A stretch of DNA of 64,000 bases, from NCBI GenBank assembly GCA_009363875.1, contig CM018690.1, forward strand, positions 10,652,788 through 10,716,787, given 5' to 3'. Shown here piece after piece: positions 45,901 to 56,375 of this stretch. The position numbers were made by a program, and so were the translations under genes. The stretch comes from Mikania micrantha (lineage: Eukaryota; Streptophyta; Magnoliopsida; Asterales; Asteraceae). Below the pieces are notes generated by a model. It did no database searches, was not told the DNA's origin, and worked only from the letters and a program-made list of their open reading frames with translations. Position 1 is the first letter of the stretch. Each line of letters begins with the position of its first letter.

Positions 45901-47478
45901 GGGAATACGAATGTACTTTTCATGGCATACAATCTCCGCTTTGTGGGTGGCTAACCAATCCATGCCTATGATAACATCGAAGCTACCAAGATGCATAGGT
46001 ATAAGATCAATTGGGAAAACGTGATCATTTAAGTTCACCGTACATCCAACGATAATAGTGTCAATATCAATAGTGTTTCCGTCAGCCACTTCCACGTTAA
46101 ACGGTTTATCTAAATATGTACGTGTTCTACCAAGCAAACATTCAAAATCATATGAAACGAAACTCCTATCGGCACCAGAATCAAATAGGACAGATGCATA
46201 AGAGCTGTTGATCAAAAATGTACCGTTGACGACGTCCTGGTTGGCTTGAGCAGCTGGAGCATTCAGTTGAAATGCCCGGCCTCTTGCCACCCTCTGATTA
46301 TTCCCAGTCAACTTTGGGCATTGATTTCTGAAGTGGCCCACTTCACCACACTCATAACAAGCTCTTGCCTGTGCCTGAGGTACCTGGCGAACGGGTACAG
46401 CTGGAATAGGTTGTGCATGCGGAGCTGGCAGTGCAAGCGGTGCGTGTTGCATCCTTTGTGCTTGCGGTGCACTCCGACAAACATTAGCATAGTGCCCAAA
46501 CTTGCCACAATTGTTGCAAACGCGACATGGCAAGTTGGGTGCATGATGATATCTACAAGTATTACATTGGGGAGTATTCCCAGTGTAATTTCTTGCAGTA
46601 GTGTTGTTGGATGACTGCTGCGCAGACTTAGCAGCAGGAGCAGTGACCATAAAGTTTCTGGTCTTTCTCTTCTTGTTGCTGCTTTTGGATGAACTAGCAG
46701 CTTCAGACTTGACCTCAGTTTTGACTTCTTTTGTAGTAGCCTTGGTGTCAGTCTTCTTGTATCCCTTCCGAGTGAGTGTTCCATTCTTCACATGATTGTC
46801 AGTAAGTGTTGCAGATAAACGGATCGCAGCCTCCAGTGTTTTGGGATTGCTCCCATAGACTGTGTCCTGTATCTGTACCGGCAATCCGCCGATATATTTT
46901 TCAATCGCCCTATCCAAGGGTGTCACCATATGAGGCACCAGTAAGCTGTACTCATGGAACTGAGTATTGTAGATAACATTTTCACCGCTATCCTGCTTGA
47001 GCTCCCAGAACTCGGTCTCAAGCTTTCTCATCTCGCTTCTAGGACAGAATTCAGTGGTCATCAGGTTCTTGACCTCTGTCCATGTCAGTGCTAAAGCAGT
47101 CTCCACTCCCCTAGTTCGTTTTTCCCCATTCCACCATGTTAGTGCTCTCTTTTGGAAAACACTAGTGGCATAACGAACTTTCAGGTTCTCGGGGCAGTCG
47201 CTGTTAATGAAGGTGTTCTCCATACTCTCGAACCACTGCAGCAGACCAGTGGCCGATTCAGCACCCGTGAATTTCAGGGGGTTGCAGGAATTGAAGTGTT
47301 TGAACGTGCAAGTTGTCTGGTTTGCACCACCTCTGTTCTGATTGATGTTCTGGTTGGCCTGTGTCAACTGGTTCACCAATCCCGTGATGAGGTTAGCTAA
47401 CTCTTGCATGCCTGGGTTGGCATTCCCATTAGCATCCTCTGAGTTCGTATCGTCTCCGTTGTGACGGCGAGGCGGCAT
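42919..47478 (-). CDS. gag-pol: E3 Gag-Pol polyprotein, 1519 aa, intact
   Basis: One open frame. Gag domain at residues ~55-200 (LTWWNGEKR, CPRSEMR, IEKYIGGLP). Lys-rich linker ~235-275. Three Cys-rich segments: CNTCRYHHAPNLPC (305-318), CNNCGKFGHYANVC (321-334), CYECGEVGHFRNQC (374-387). Protease with DSGA at 433-436 (Ser where many relatives have Thr). RT ~590-775 with FIDD 767-770. RNase H ~910-1025 (YCDAS, TDHKSLQ, DALSR). Integrase: His1100/His1107/Cys1137/Cys1140, catalytic Asp1170, Asp1231, Glu1267. Chromodomain-like block ~1465-1510 (VKVRWESKRGPEFTWERE). All catalytic residues I can place are present, and start and stop are clear. It would make particles, copy the RNA and integrate it; activity itself cannot be read from sequence. 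Confidence 0.96.
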   Translation of the reverse strand: MPPRRHNGDDTNSEDANGNANPGMQELANLITGLVNQLTQANQNINQNRGGANQTTCTFKHFNSCNPLKFTGAESATGLLQWFESMENTFINSDCPENLKVRYATSVFQKRALTWWNGEKRTRGVETALALTWTEVKNLMTTEFCPRSEMRKLETEFWELKQDSGENVIYNTQFHEYSLLVPHMVTPLDRAIEKYIGGLPVQIQDTVYGSNPKTLEAAIRLSATLTDNHVKNGTLTRKGYKKTDTKATTKEVKTEVKSEAASSSKSSNKKRKTRNFMVTAPAAKSAQQSSNNTTARNYTGNTPQCNTCRYHHAPNLPCRVCNNCGKFGHYANVCRSAPQAQRMQHAPLALPAPHAQPIPAVPVRQVPQAQARACYECGEVGHFRNQCPKLTGNNQRVARGRAFQLNAPAAQANQDVVNGTFLINSSYASVLFDSGADRSFVSYDFECLLGRTRTYLDKPFNVEVADGNTIDIDTIIVGCTVNLNDHVFPIDLIPMHLGSFDVIIGMDWLATHKAEIVCHEKYIRIPLPSGETLRIFGETASKGLKLMSCTKAHKYLRKKCIAFLAHIVEKKEKGKKIEDVPVIRDFPEVFPDDLPGLPPERQVEFRIDLVPGANPVAKAPYRLAPSELQELASQLQELTDKGFIRPSHSPWGAPVLFVKKKDGSFRMCIDYRELNKLTIKNRYPLPRIDDLFDQLQGSAWFSKIDLRSGYHQLRVHDDDIPKTAFRTRYGHYEFLVMPFGLTNAPAVFMDLMNRVCRPYLDKFVIVFIDDILIYSKTKEEHEKHLKLVLKILREERLYAKFSKCEFWLKEVQFLGHIVNEYGVHVDPAKIDAVKNWSTPKTPTEIRSFLGLAGYYRRFISNFSRIAVPLTSLTQKNKPYEWGPKQEEAFQTLKQKLCDAPVLTLPDGNDDFVVYCDASNLGLGCVLMQRGKVVAYASRQLKIHEKNYTTHDLELGAVVFALKIWRHYLYGTKCVVFTDHKSLQHILNQKELNMRQRRWVELLNDYDCEIRYHPGKANVVADALSRKSQVQIHSVRVHTNLRNDVLTAQQLSLAQDNLKNEMSCGAEILLEIKDDGLMYYLNRLWIPNRGDLRMLIMDEAHKSRYSIHPGSDKMYQDLRGLYWWPGMKKDIAEYVSKCLNCAKVKAEHQRPSGLLLQPEIPMWKWENISMDFITKLPRTTNGKDSIWVIVDRLTKSAHFLPIRETYPVRKLARIYIDEIISRHGIPLSIISDRDARFTARFWESLHEAFGTRLDLSTAYHPQTDGQTERTIQTLEDMLRACVIDFGGNWDSHLPLVEFSYNNSYHASIGMAPFEALYGRKCRSPICWTEVGDSQITGPEIIQETTDKIRQIRDNLLASRSRQKSYADKRRKPLEFEVGDMVLLKVSPWKGVVRFGKKGKLAPRYVGPFKILERIGKVAYKLELPNELSNVHPTFHVSNLRKCLADQDLQVSLDDIRIDDTMHFVEKPVEIMDREVKQLKRSRIPIVKVRWESKRGPEFTWEREDQMKLKYPQLFTTVTPS

Positions 47479-48999
47479 GTTTCTGAGGAAGTTAGAAACA
47501 TGTTACTACCGTTTACAACGTAAGTCATACAAACAATGGTCAAATGAGTTCATTTTAAACAGTTAGGATTTCATATAGGAACTATATTCATCTCCTATCT
47601 GTCATTAAACTTATAATGTTTATAATTTCCTAATATTATTCTAAGTGTCCTAGTTGGTCATAACTAATATTAACTAACTATTCCTAAGTTTCATACATTC
47701 TCCACCCTATACTAACACTGGCAACCTCCCGATGCAATGCAACAGCTTATATATAGGGCATATGCAAGGGTAGATCGAAACCTCCCTTACACCGTCCCAC
47801 CACCGTTCCATTGCACCGCGATTTTGCCATTGTTAGCATTTAGGGTGTTTCATGTATCTTACCATAATCTCACTTCACAAACCTTATCCTAGGTAGGATA
47901 ATTTTGAGTGAAGTGGTCTTTAGTTCCCTTGGGCAATTAGGTTCGCCTAATGTCTAAGTTCACCTGACATGTAGGTTTACCTATTTCTAAGTTCACCTAA
48001 TGTCTAAGTTCACCTGACATTAAGGTTCCCCTAATTGTCTAAGTTCACTAACATCCATGTCAATCCCAAAGTCGATAACCATCAATGAGGGTTCATATCA
48101 TCACCGAGTGCTCTTATTGTCACTAAGTGTTCATATTTTCCCTATAATTTATTTTCATCCAGTGTTCATACCATCACTAAGTATTAGTATCATCACTATG
48201 AGTTTATATTATCATCCAGTGTCCATATCATCACCCAAGTCTACATTCCATCACTAAACGCTCATATCGTTCGTTAATCCTATGCACCATACGTGTCCGA
48301 TTCGTGTGTTTCATAAGTGAATTTATAAGTAAATCAAGTATGATCATCCATGAGTCAATCCCAATCAATCCAACAAACATATCATCAACAGTCCACAATC
48401 ATATCCTCTCAACAATTCCTAGTAATTTCCTAATAATATCCTAAGTTCCTGACACTGACAGACCCCCAATATACTACAAATGGTATATGTATAGGGCATA
48501 TGCAAGGGTAGATCGCAACCTCCCTTACACCGTCCCACCACCTTTGTAGTATACCACGAGTGTGTCCTTATCTGGTGATCAATAGATCTAACAGATAATT
48601 CCTAAAGCAAATAAATTCCTAAGCAATTAATTTTCCTAAGCAAATAATTTCCCAAACAGGTAGTTCCCACATTCTTCAATACTGACATCCACCTAATGTA
48701 CCGTAAATGGTATATATATAGGGCATATGATAAGGGTCAGTCGCAACCGCCCAAACCACCGTCCCACCACCTTTACGATACACCACGTGCATGTCCTTAT
48801 CGAATCATTAGGGCACAAGTAGAACAAGTAAGCAGTATTTATATTTCAGTTGTATAACAGGAGTTCAAATAACAGGTAATAAACACATAAGCATGAAATC
48901 CTGAATATACTAACTAGTGTATGAAATAATTCATACTAGGGTATCCTACGGTTATAGACTAGGTCAACCATTTCTAGTAACCTAATTCCCTATAACCCA
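47479..48999 (-). other. E3 leader between PBS and gag, with three TATA-loop hairpins
   Basis: No ORF on the sense strand. H2 47719-47829, H3 48456-48567, H4 48684-48795 share the loop core but have different stems (H3 TATACTACAAA/TTTGTAGTATA; H4 TGTACCGTAAA/TTTACGATACA; H2 GATGCAATG/CATTGCAC). 47930-48060 repeats TAAGTTCACCT, and 48085-48260 repeats TTCATATCATCAC. The region could house packaging, dimerisation or translation signals; this is inference. Confidence 0.7.
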
Positions 49000-49012
49000 G
49001 GCTCTGATACCA
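49000..49012 (-). other. E3 primer binding site (initiator tRNA-Met)
   Basis: Minus strand TGGTATCAGAGCC, 3 nt from the 5' LTR end at 49016. Confidence 0.95.
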
Positions 49013-49015
49013 ATC

Positions 49016-51972
49016 TGTAACACCCCGACCGGCGGCGGAAACGTCGGGATGCCACGAGGGATGTGTAGATTGTTCAAAAGCTCGTGGGCATCTAAATCAA
49101 ATCATCATATATCATTCAATCAACCAAAATAATTACACAAAAATCATGTTCATCATGAATTAAGTACAATCAATTACACAAAAGAATTAGCTAAATTAAC
49201 TAAATCCTAATCGCCAGAATTTTAGTTAATTAGCTAAGTCCAAGATCCTATATGATGATGTCCAAAATAGAAGAGATCATCCTCTTCATCCTACTTGTCT
49301 CCATCACCTGAAACATGTAAGAAAATCAAGTGTCAACTACAAAGTAGTTGGTGAGTAATCATAAGTTTTATACTTAAAATAGTTTTTATAAAATGAATTT
49401 AAAAGTTTAAGTTTAAAAATGGTTTTATAAAAAGTTTAGATAAAATGAGTATAAATGCTTATGATTTTCTGGGAAAATCCACAATATTACCTGTATGAGA
49501 TAATCCAATCAATCTCCAAACTCAACAATCAAACACATACACAATCACATTATCACATAACAATCAGTCATAATCAATCACAAATAATCATAGTCAAACA
49601 TAGATAATCAATCCACAAACTAATCAACCAATCTCATCAATTATATTCTCAAATAATGTTCGTGACTATACATGATCATTATGTAAATAACATAAGTTAA
49701 ATACATGATTCATGGAGTGGTCGCTAACCACGTGACAATACATGAAGTCAAAGCATTTAACCGAAGTCAAAGGCAATGCTTCACAGAGTGGAAACAATCC
49801 ACGTGACAATACATGATGTCAAAGCAATTAACCGGAGTTAAGAGCGATGACTCTCGAAGTTTGTGACAATACATGTAATCTTTGTTATTGACCAAAGTCA
49901 ATAACAATGTTTACACGGTTATAAAATATTAATCAGTGATAATCCATAATTAATGATAATTCAATATTGTGAGTATCATATTGATAAACAGGTATTAACC
50001 TTGAGTTATCAAAATAATATTTGAATTTGGTATACATGCTTCACCTCCGAGTTTTAAAACAAAACAGTTTAAAGAAAGGGAGGTTATGAGAACTCACCTG
50101 AAGTCCTTAGTATCTGTCTTCTCGTATTATGCGCGCTCACCGTTTTCGTACTAATGTTGTATTCACAGTCCTGTGTTTGATTAAATGTTATCTAGAGTTA
50201 TGATCCCTTATTTGATTGTTCTTTTTGAAATCTAAGTTGTTAATTGAGTTGGTGTAGTGAAAATGACTCATTCTTGTGATTTTCATAAGAATGGCTCATG
50301 CTAATGAGTTTTCACCCGAATGAGTCATTCTCCCGAATGAGTCATTCTCCCGAATGAGTCATTCTCCCGAATGAGTCCCGAATGAGAGTCATTCTCCCAA
50401 TGAGTCCCGAATGAGTCATTCTCCGAATGAGTCTCCCGAATGAGTCCCGAATGAGTCATTCTCCGAATGAGTCCCGAATGAGTCATTCTCCGAATGAGTC
50501 TCCCGAATGAGTCATTCTCCGAATGAGTCCCGAATGAGTCATTCTCCGAATGAGTCCCGAGTGACTCATTCTCCTGACTCATACTCCACTCATTCTCCTG
50601 ACTCATACTCCACTCATTCTCCCGACTCATACTCCACTCATTCTCCCGACTCATACTCCACTCATTCTCCCGACTCATTCGGCGAATGGCTCATACTCAT
50701 GGGTCATTCGCCCGAACGGGTTTTCAGCCATGGGAGAAGATAATTTCGAGGTATAGTCGTATATATAGTCGTTTTGAGTGGGTTTAGATGAGTAAACTCA
50801 TTTAGAAGGTGTATGGGTCGAAAAAGTGATGTTTCGAACCGGTTAAAGTTCGGTTTTTGTCGGGTTGTAGAAAACCCTAAAAAACGTACCTTCTCACTAA
50901 GATTTCGAGAGTTTGAGGTGGAGATAGGACCGATCCTTTGTACTTTCGTGTAGAGGATGTCGAGATCTTCGATTTGGCGCAAGAATGAGGTGATTTGGTT
51001 GAGTTTTGAGTGAGTTATGGTAGAGAGAAGGTAGACAGAGAAAGTGGTGACGGGTTTAGGGTTTTAGTGAGAGAGTGTGTGTGTAAAAATGAGGAAGAAG
51101 ATGGTGATCTTCTTCCTTATAACGCGTATTATTGCCCCGTCACCGGTCTCGTTTTTATCGCGATAAAATATAATAAATGATCGGTTATGCTCGGTTTTTA
51201 ACGAAAACATATTTAAACATAACATGAATAAATAATTGAATTTCATTAATTAAAATGATTTAAATAATTTTATTTCGTAAAACGATTTCATTTTATTTTT
51301 ACAAAATTAATTATTTTAAATAACTGATTTACTCGGTTTTGCTTTACGTTGTGATTCCTAATAAACGTTTTCAGTTTTAATTTATTAATTTTAATATCGT
51401 TTGATATTATTTAATTATTTCGTCGAAACGCGTCACTCGCGTACGTATTCGTAAAGATCGTCACCTTTGCGAATTCGTCGCTCGTATCGTGTTTCGATTC
51501 GATTTACGATTTATTGAATATCGTTTCAGAATATTATTCCTAATAATTATATTCGTGTGAATCGTCACTCACGCGAATACATTTATTAAGTTAATATTTC
51601 TGAATTAATATTCGTGTTTAGATAACGTTCGTAACCTCACCATCGCGTAATCAGTTCCATTATTTTATAAATTTTAATATTAAAATTCCCAAACCAAAAC
51701 CCATATTCATTTTTATTCCGAACCAACAATCATCATTTTCAATAATATTACTGCGATAAACTCTCTGGTTCTGTTTAGTTGGGTTACAACTAAACTTCCC
51801 ATGGTTTACGCGTATAATATGTGTTATAATCATGTATACCATTAACAGTGATAATAATCAATAATATCAATAAATAATCCATTATCATTATTAATAAAAA
51901 TTCTTATGTCGTAATAGTACAATCGTACGGATGTACGGATGTACGGACAACCTAAAGTACAGTGATGTTACA
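49016..51972 (-). repeat. E3 5' LTR (2957 bp)
   Basis: Same as the 3' LTR but 85 bp shorter, mainly because of fewer units in the CGAATGAGTC array (50262-50690) and fewer CGGATGTA units near the sense start (51926-51948 against 42824-42860). Donor 50097, complement 49350-49356, acceptor 49308, TATA-like CGTTATAAGG at ~51116-51123. Confidence 0.95.
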
Positions 51973-52904
51973 AGGGCAATAGGTTCGCTGCCCTAACCAG
52001 TGTCCGAACCCTATGTTGCTTAGTTTGGCTAATGTGGGGGTTTATCATCCTCATAACTAGTGTGAATAACATAGGAAACGACTTGTTAGTTATTAACCTA
52101 AACTTTTATGATGATTAAATCGTATAAGTTGCGTGAATGGGTAACCAATAAATCCTAAGTGTGAGTGCATGGGTTAGGGATACCTATAACAAGATAATAC
52201 TTAACATGCAATAACAACTCAACATGGTTGTTAATGGACATAAGATGGATTCATAACCGAATAATACTTTCATGAGATCAAGAGAATTCAAAAGCTCAAG
52301 TCTTGTAGCCAATTAAAAATCAAGAATGCTCAATTGGGCCACAGTGGGCCCAATGGGGCTAAAGTAAGCCCATCATACATTAAGTGATTACTTAAACTCA
52401 AATAATGATGTTACATAAAATAATGGTGTTATAAATTTATAAAAGTTAATTTAATAATTTCAAAAATCTTGTTTAATTTGAAATGTCATTTATAAATGTT
52501 ATTGGGCTCCTTTTAGTTTAATAAGTTAATTGTAATGTTTTGATTTAAATACTTATTTTGATTTAATTGTTTGGGAATTTGTTGAAAAATAGACAATATT
52601 ATTGTCTGGATTTGAACTAAATACAAAGAAACTCTGCCGAAAGTTCTAAAAATGTAAAGGTAAGTTATTACAACTCACTATGGGATTTGGGATCTATAAG
52701 GGGTAACCAAGTTAGGTTGGATTCTAGATACACATAGTACTAAGACACATAGTTGCACACACAACAAGACTCGAATTTAGGCACAACGACTATTACGCGT
52801 ACTTATTATATTCGAAATTCTTATAAAATAACTCAGGAACTGAAGATAATTAGCCTACAAACAAGAGCGCGTATTCTGTGATAGTACATTAGACATCAAC
52901 ACAG

Positions 52905-54054
52905 GTGTGTTCATTGCCCCTTTTCTAACATTTTTGTTTTAAAACGCGGGGCTGAGAAGCATGCGTAAACTGTTTATTTAAACTGTTTACTTAAATGCCT
53001 TTAAATTTATATGTTTTACATATATATAAATGTTATCCTAGACCATGTCTAGGAAGATTTTATGCAGGTTTACTAACTGATTTACTTATAAATTAAGTGA
53101 ATAATCGGGATAAACTAAAACATTTCAACAGATCAAAACATTTCAAAAGAATCAAATCAGACATTTTGACAAAACAAGTGTAGGAGTTCAAGGAATCAAA
53201 CGAAAACATTTTGACAAATCAAATGGGTGAATTCAATGAGTCAAACGAAACATTTTGACGAAACAAGTGTGGGATTTCAATGAATCAAACGAAACAATCT
53301 TTGCAAAGACAATATTCAGTGTTCTACAAATCAAGTGTTTGTTGAACTATGAATCAAGTGTACATTTGATCAATGAATCTAGTATTCTACGATCAACGAA
53401 TCAAGTACATCTTGTAACAGAATCAGGCGAATCAATAAATCATTTTCAAGGGAAAGCCTGGGAAATATCTGAGATAACATATGCCAAAACAGACGAAACA
53501 AAAACCCTACATTTCAAGAAGTCCTAGCTAGACCGTTTGATTTGTAGGTCGTATGTTTGAGGATATTTACAGATTCCCTAACTACTAAGTACCTAGGTTG
53601 ACAGACTAGTCTACTCGAGTATGACCAAAGGCCCCAATCATTAGGACTTAGATTTTATTAAATGTTTACTTATTTATTTAATTAAGCATTTATAACTATT
53701 TATACAATTATGGTGGTTGATCATATTGTGTGATGAACTTATGAAATCAACATGGATTTCAAATGATTGTAAATACAGGGACAACAAACAAAGGAACTTA
53801 TGGAATTGTGTTAAGGGTAAAAACGCTTAATTATCATTAACAGCAGTGTCATATGCATATTAGTATGTGGTGGGATGTTGGCTAGGGCTTGTCCCTTACA
53901 TATGCCCTATATATAAGCATACCGATGTGGATATTACATGTGGTGTTAATGAGGTTAGGGTCTTTACCAAAAGAAGTTTTCAAATCATTTTCAAATACTA
54001 AACTATATGAACTCACCAACCATGTATTGATTTTATTTTTGCATGACTTCTCAG
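52905..54054 (+). other. Putative LTR intron, split solo LTR
   Basis: The donor has GTGTGT instead of GTGAGT. The complement site keeps ACTCACC, so one base pair is lost. Confidence 0.4.
53835..53951 (+). other. TATA-loop hairpin copy H8
   Basis: CATTAACA (53835) pairs perfectly with TGTTAATG (53944). GTATG...CATAC and GGG...CCC form inner stems. The core is GGTGGGATGTTGG ... CATATGCCCTATATATA. Confidence 0.65.
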
Positions 54055-54563
54055 GTGACGAACAGGTCAACTAGGAAGCTTATGCTTTAGGACTAGGACT
54101 TCAGATAGAAGACTTAGTATTTTTGGACCTGCATATTTTTGAAGACATCATTATACAATTTATTTTGTGTATCTTGTGTAAATACAAGACAGAAATCTAT
54201 GATGTTGATGATAGATTTACATTGTTAAATTATAAACAATACTAATGTAATTTAACTTTGTAATTCTATTATATTTAGCATTTCTCATTTATATCATGTG
54301 CAATGTAAACAATCTGATCACCTTCGATTATCACTCACGATATCACGCCCCGAGAACCTTCCGCCCGACGGGGACTTCGATCCAACCCCGCCGGCTCGGG
54401 GTGTGACAGGAACACTTAGTGATCATAAAACCCTAAATGTGACTTGAACACATACAACTACTAACAATGATGAACACAAACTAATGAAACATAGGTCTGA
54501 ATACAATCCAACTACAAACTACGAGCGCGTAACTGTAAACAAGTCAACAATCAAACACCACAG

Positions 54564-56146
54564 GTGAGTTCATTGCCCCTTTTCTAATCATTTTGTTTTA
54601 TAAATGTGGGGCTGAGAAGCATGCTTACATATTTTATTATGATTATCAATTGTATGTTATGCTTTACAAATTATTATGCCATGTATCAGTGATCATCTAG
54701 GGTATCTCTAGGTGTTCATATATTTAATTCTTATCAAACCTAAAATAATTTCTAGCAACTATTATGTTAGATTAAATTATTTTCTTTTGAATACATTTTG
54801 GGAACGTATCAAGTAAATTTCACAGTGGAATATCTGAGAAATATCAAAGATCACATGTGCGAACGAAACAAGACGAAACAAGAAGTCCTATATCTCAAGA
54901 AGTCCTGGCTAGACTTGTTGGTTATAGGCCACGTGTGTGATGATATTTCCAGAATTCCCTAATTTGGTCTTAATCTCATTAGACTTCAAGACATTTAAAC
55001 TTAAGTTTATGTTACCTATGTATGAACTGTTTTAAACATTTTAAAACGGGTTTAGGGGTAAATATTTAAATGACAAGGCATTGTGATAAAACTTCAAAGA
55101 ATCCATAACATGTGTGAATGACAAATTGTGAGAACAAATGACATGAAAATGATTTCTAGTAAACTTGTCGAGTTTATATCATGTGATCATGTGCCAATTG
55201 TGAATCCAATAGCGTTAAGTCCCTTTTAGTTCGTTTACCATTAAGTGGCAGACGCCAGGATCGACGGTATAAGTTTGACAAACTTTTGGGGAGTGAGATC
55301 GGTACGTTATGTGCATTTTTAATATCATTTGGCCGGTATCGTATGACTGGTAACAGGGCGACATCAGTCAAGTTTGGTAAACAGACACATGGGTGATAAT
55401 AATAATAATAAGACAAGAAATACTTTAAATCAACCAAAAATGTTTTGTATACTAGCAATGATCGGGTTGACCGTAAATTAGCCATAGTATTGCTTGGTGA
55501 CAGACAATTGTGAAGGCATCTGTGAGACTTTAATTCCAGAATGAATGGGTGTGGATTGGAAGCATAGTGGTTTGACTTAGTGTTGACCACAATGCTTTCC
55601 AATTGAAATTCATTCATTTAATGAGTTGACTGTCATTCCCAGTTGGGAGTGAGAACCATTAAACTCATATATTGAGAACAAATGTGGTGATTGAGAACTT
55701 GTGTGTGTGTGTGTGTGTGTGCAGGGTGAAAGCCTTAGTTTCCATTAAAGATATGATCGTGTCTTGTCAAGGGCATGGTGGGCTAGCGGCTGGGCTCAAC
55801 CCTACATATGCGCTATATATAAGCGATACGTGAAAACACGGGATGATGTTAGTAGTGAGGTCTAAGGTGAAAGCTAGTGCGTTGGGTATGTCAAAATACT
55901 TTGAATCAAAATGAATTCTTTAACTAAATGCAAACGGGTGGGAGTTTCCTATATTCCAACATCATGATCTGAACTTGAGTTATTTTAAATAACTCAAGTT
56001 ATCAGTCATATGGGATGTGGAAAACTAATTTGAGAACTTTGACATGATTTAATTTGGATAAATGTTTTTCTAAAACATTTTCAAAATCAAATAAACAAAT
56101 GAACTCACCAACCTAGTGTTTACTTGTTTTCGTATGTTCTTCTCAG
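54564..56146 (+). other. Putative LTR intron, oldest LTR
   Basis: G/GTGAGTTCATT pairs with AATGAACTCACC over 12 nt, the longest perfect match of the set, despite the age of the copy. Confidence 0.5.
55754..55846 (+). other. TATA-loop hairpin copy H9
   Basis: CGTGT (55758) pairs with ACACG (55836). Core ATGGTGGGCTAGCGGCTGGG ... ACATATGCGCTATATATA is the most diverged copy. Confidence 0.5.
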
Positions 56147-56375
56147 GTGACGAACATATTTAGTCACCAAAAGCATACTAGCTAGGTGGCCTATTAGTAG
56201 GACCTTGTAATTCTTAATGCATGTATGTTTAGTTTTCTCAATTATATATCATGTGCTATGTATTCAATCTCATCACACCGATGTGATCACGCCCCGAGAC
56301 CATTCCCCCCGTTGGGAAAGTCAATCCAGTTCGCCTGCTTTGCGATTTGTAGCATAAGTCTCGGAAAAAAGAAAC

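Larger units (their letters stand above)
39843..51972 (-). mobile_element. Complete Ty3/gypsy chromovirus-like element E3 (12.1 kb)
   Basis: Two LTRs (39843-42884 and 49016-51972) in the same orientation, TSD AGGGC (39838-39842 and 51973-51977), PBS at 49000-49012, PPT at 42885-42896, and one uninterrupted gag-pol ORF (42919-47478). I count only about 15-20 base differences between the LTRs outside their tandem arrays, so the insertion is recent. A C-terminal chromodomain-like block, long LTRs and the iMet PBS point to the Tekay/Del branch. It lacks the accessory ORF of E1/E2; its leader instead has three hairpins. Confidence 0.95.
51978..54408 (+). mobile_element. Plus solo LTR, right part
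   Basis: Continues the CGAACC array of 38243-39842, then TGGGCC words (52325-52350), donor CACAG/GTGTGTTCATT (52905), a degenerate ACATTTTGAC(A/G)AA array (53150-53280), TATA-loop hairpin H8 (53835-53951), donor complement ATGAACTCACC (54007-54017), acceptor CTTCTCAG (54054) and terminal CCCCGAG...CTCGGGGTGTGACA. TSD GGAAC follows. Confidence 0.9.
54409..56345 (+). repeat. Oldest LTR of the nest, right half
   Basis: Donor CACAG/GTGAGTTCATTG (54564), hairpin H9 (55754-55846), 12-nt perfect donor complement AATGAACTCACC (56098-56109), acceptor CTTCTCAG (56146), then a decayed version of the family end (ATCACGCCCCGAGACC). The exact end is uncertain and I found no TSD. The 55174-55617 minus ORF is not supported as a gene. 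Confidence 0.65.

Noticed and set aside
55174..55617. Minus ORF of 147 codons
   Set aside because: Lies antisense inside LTR sequence of the old element; no domain.
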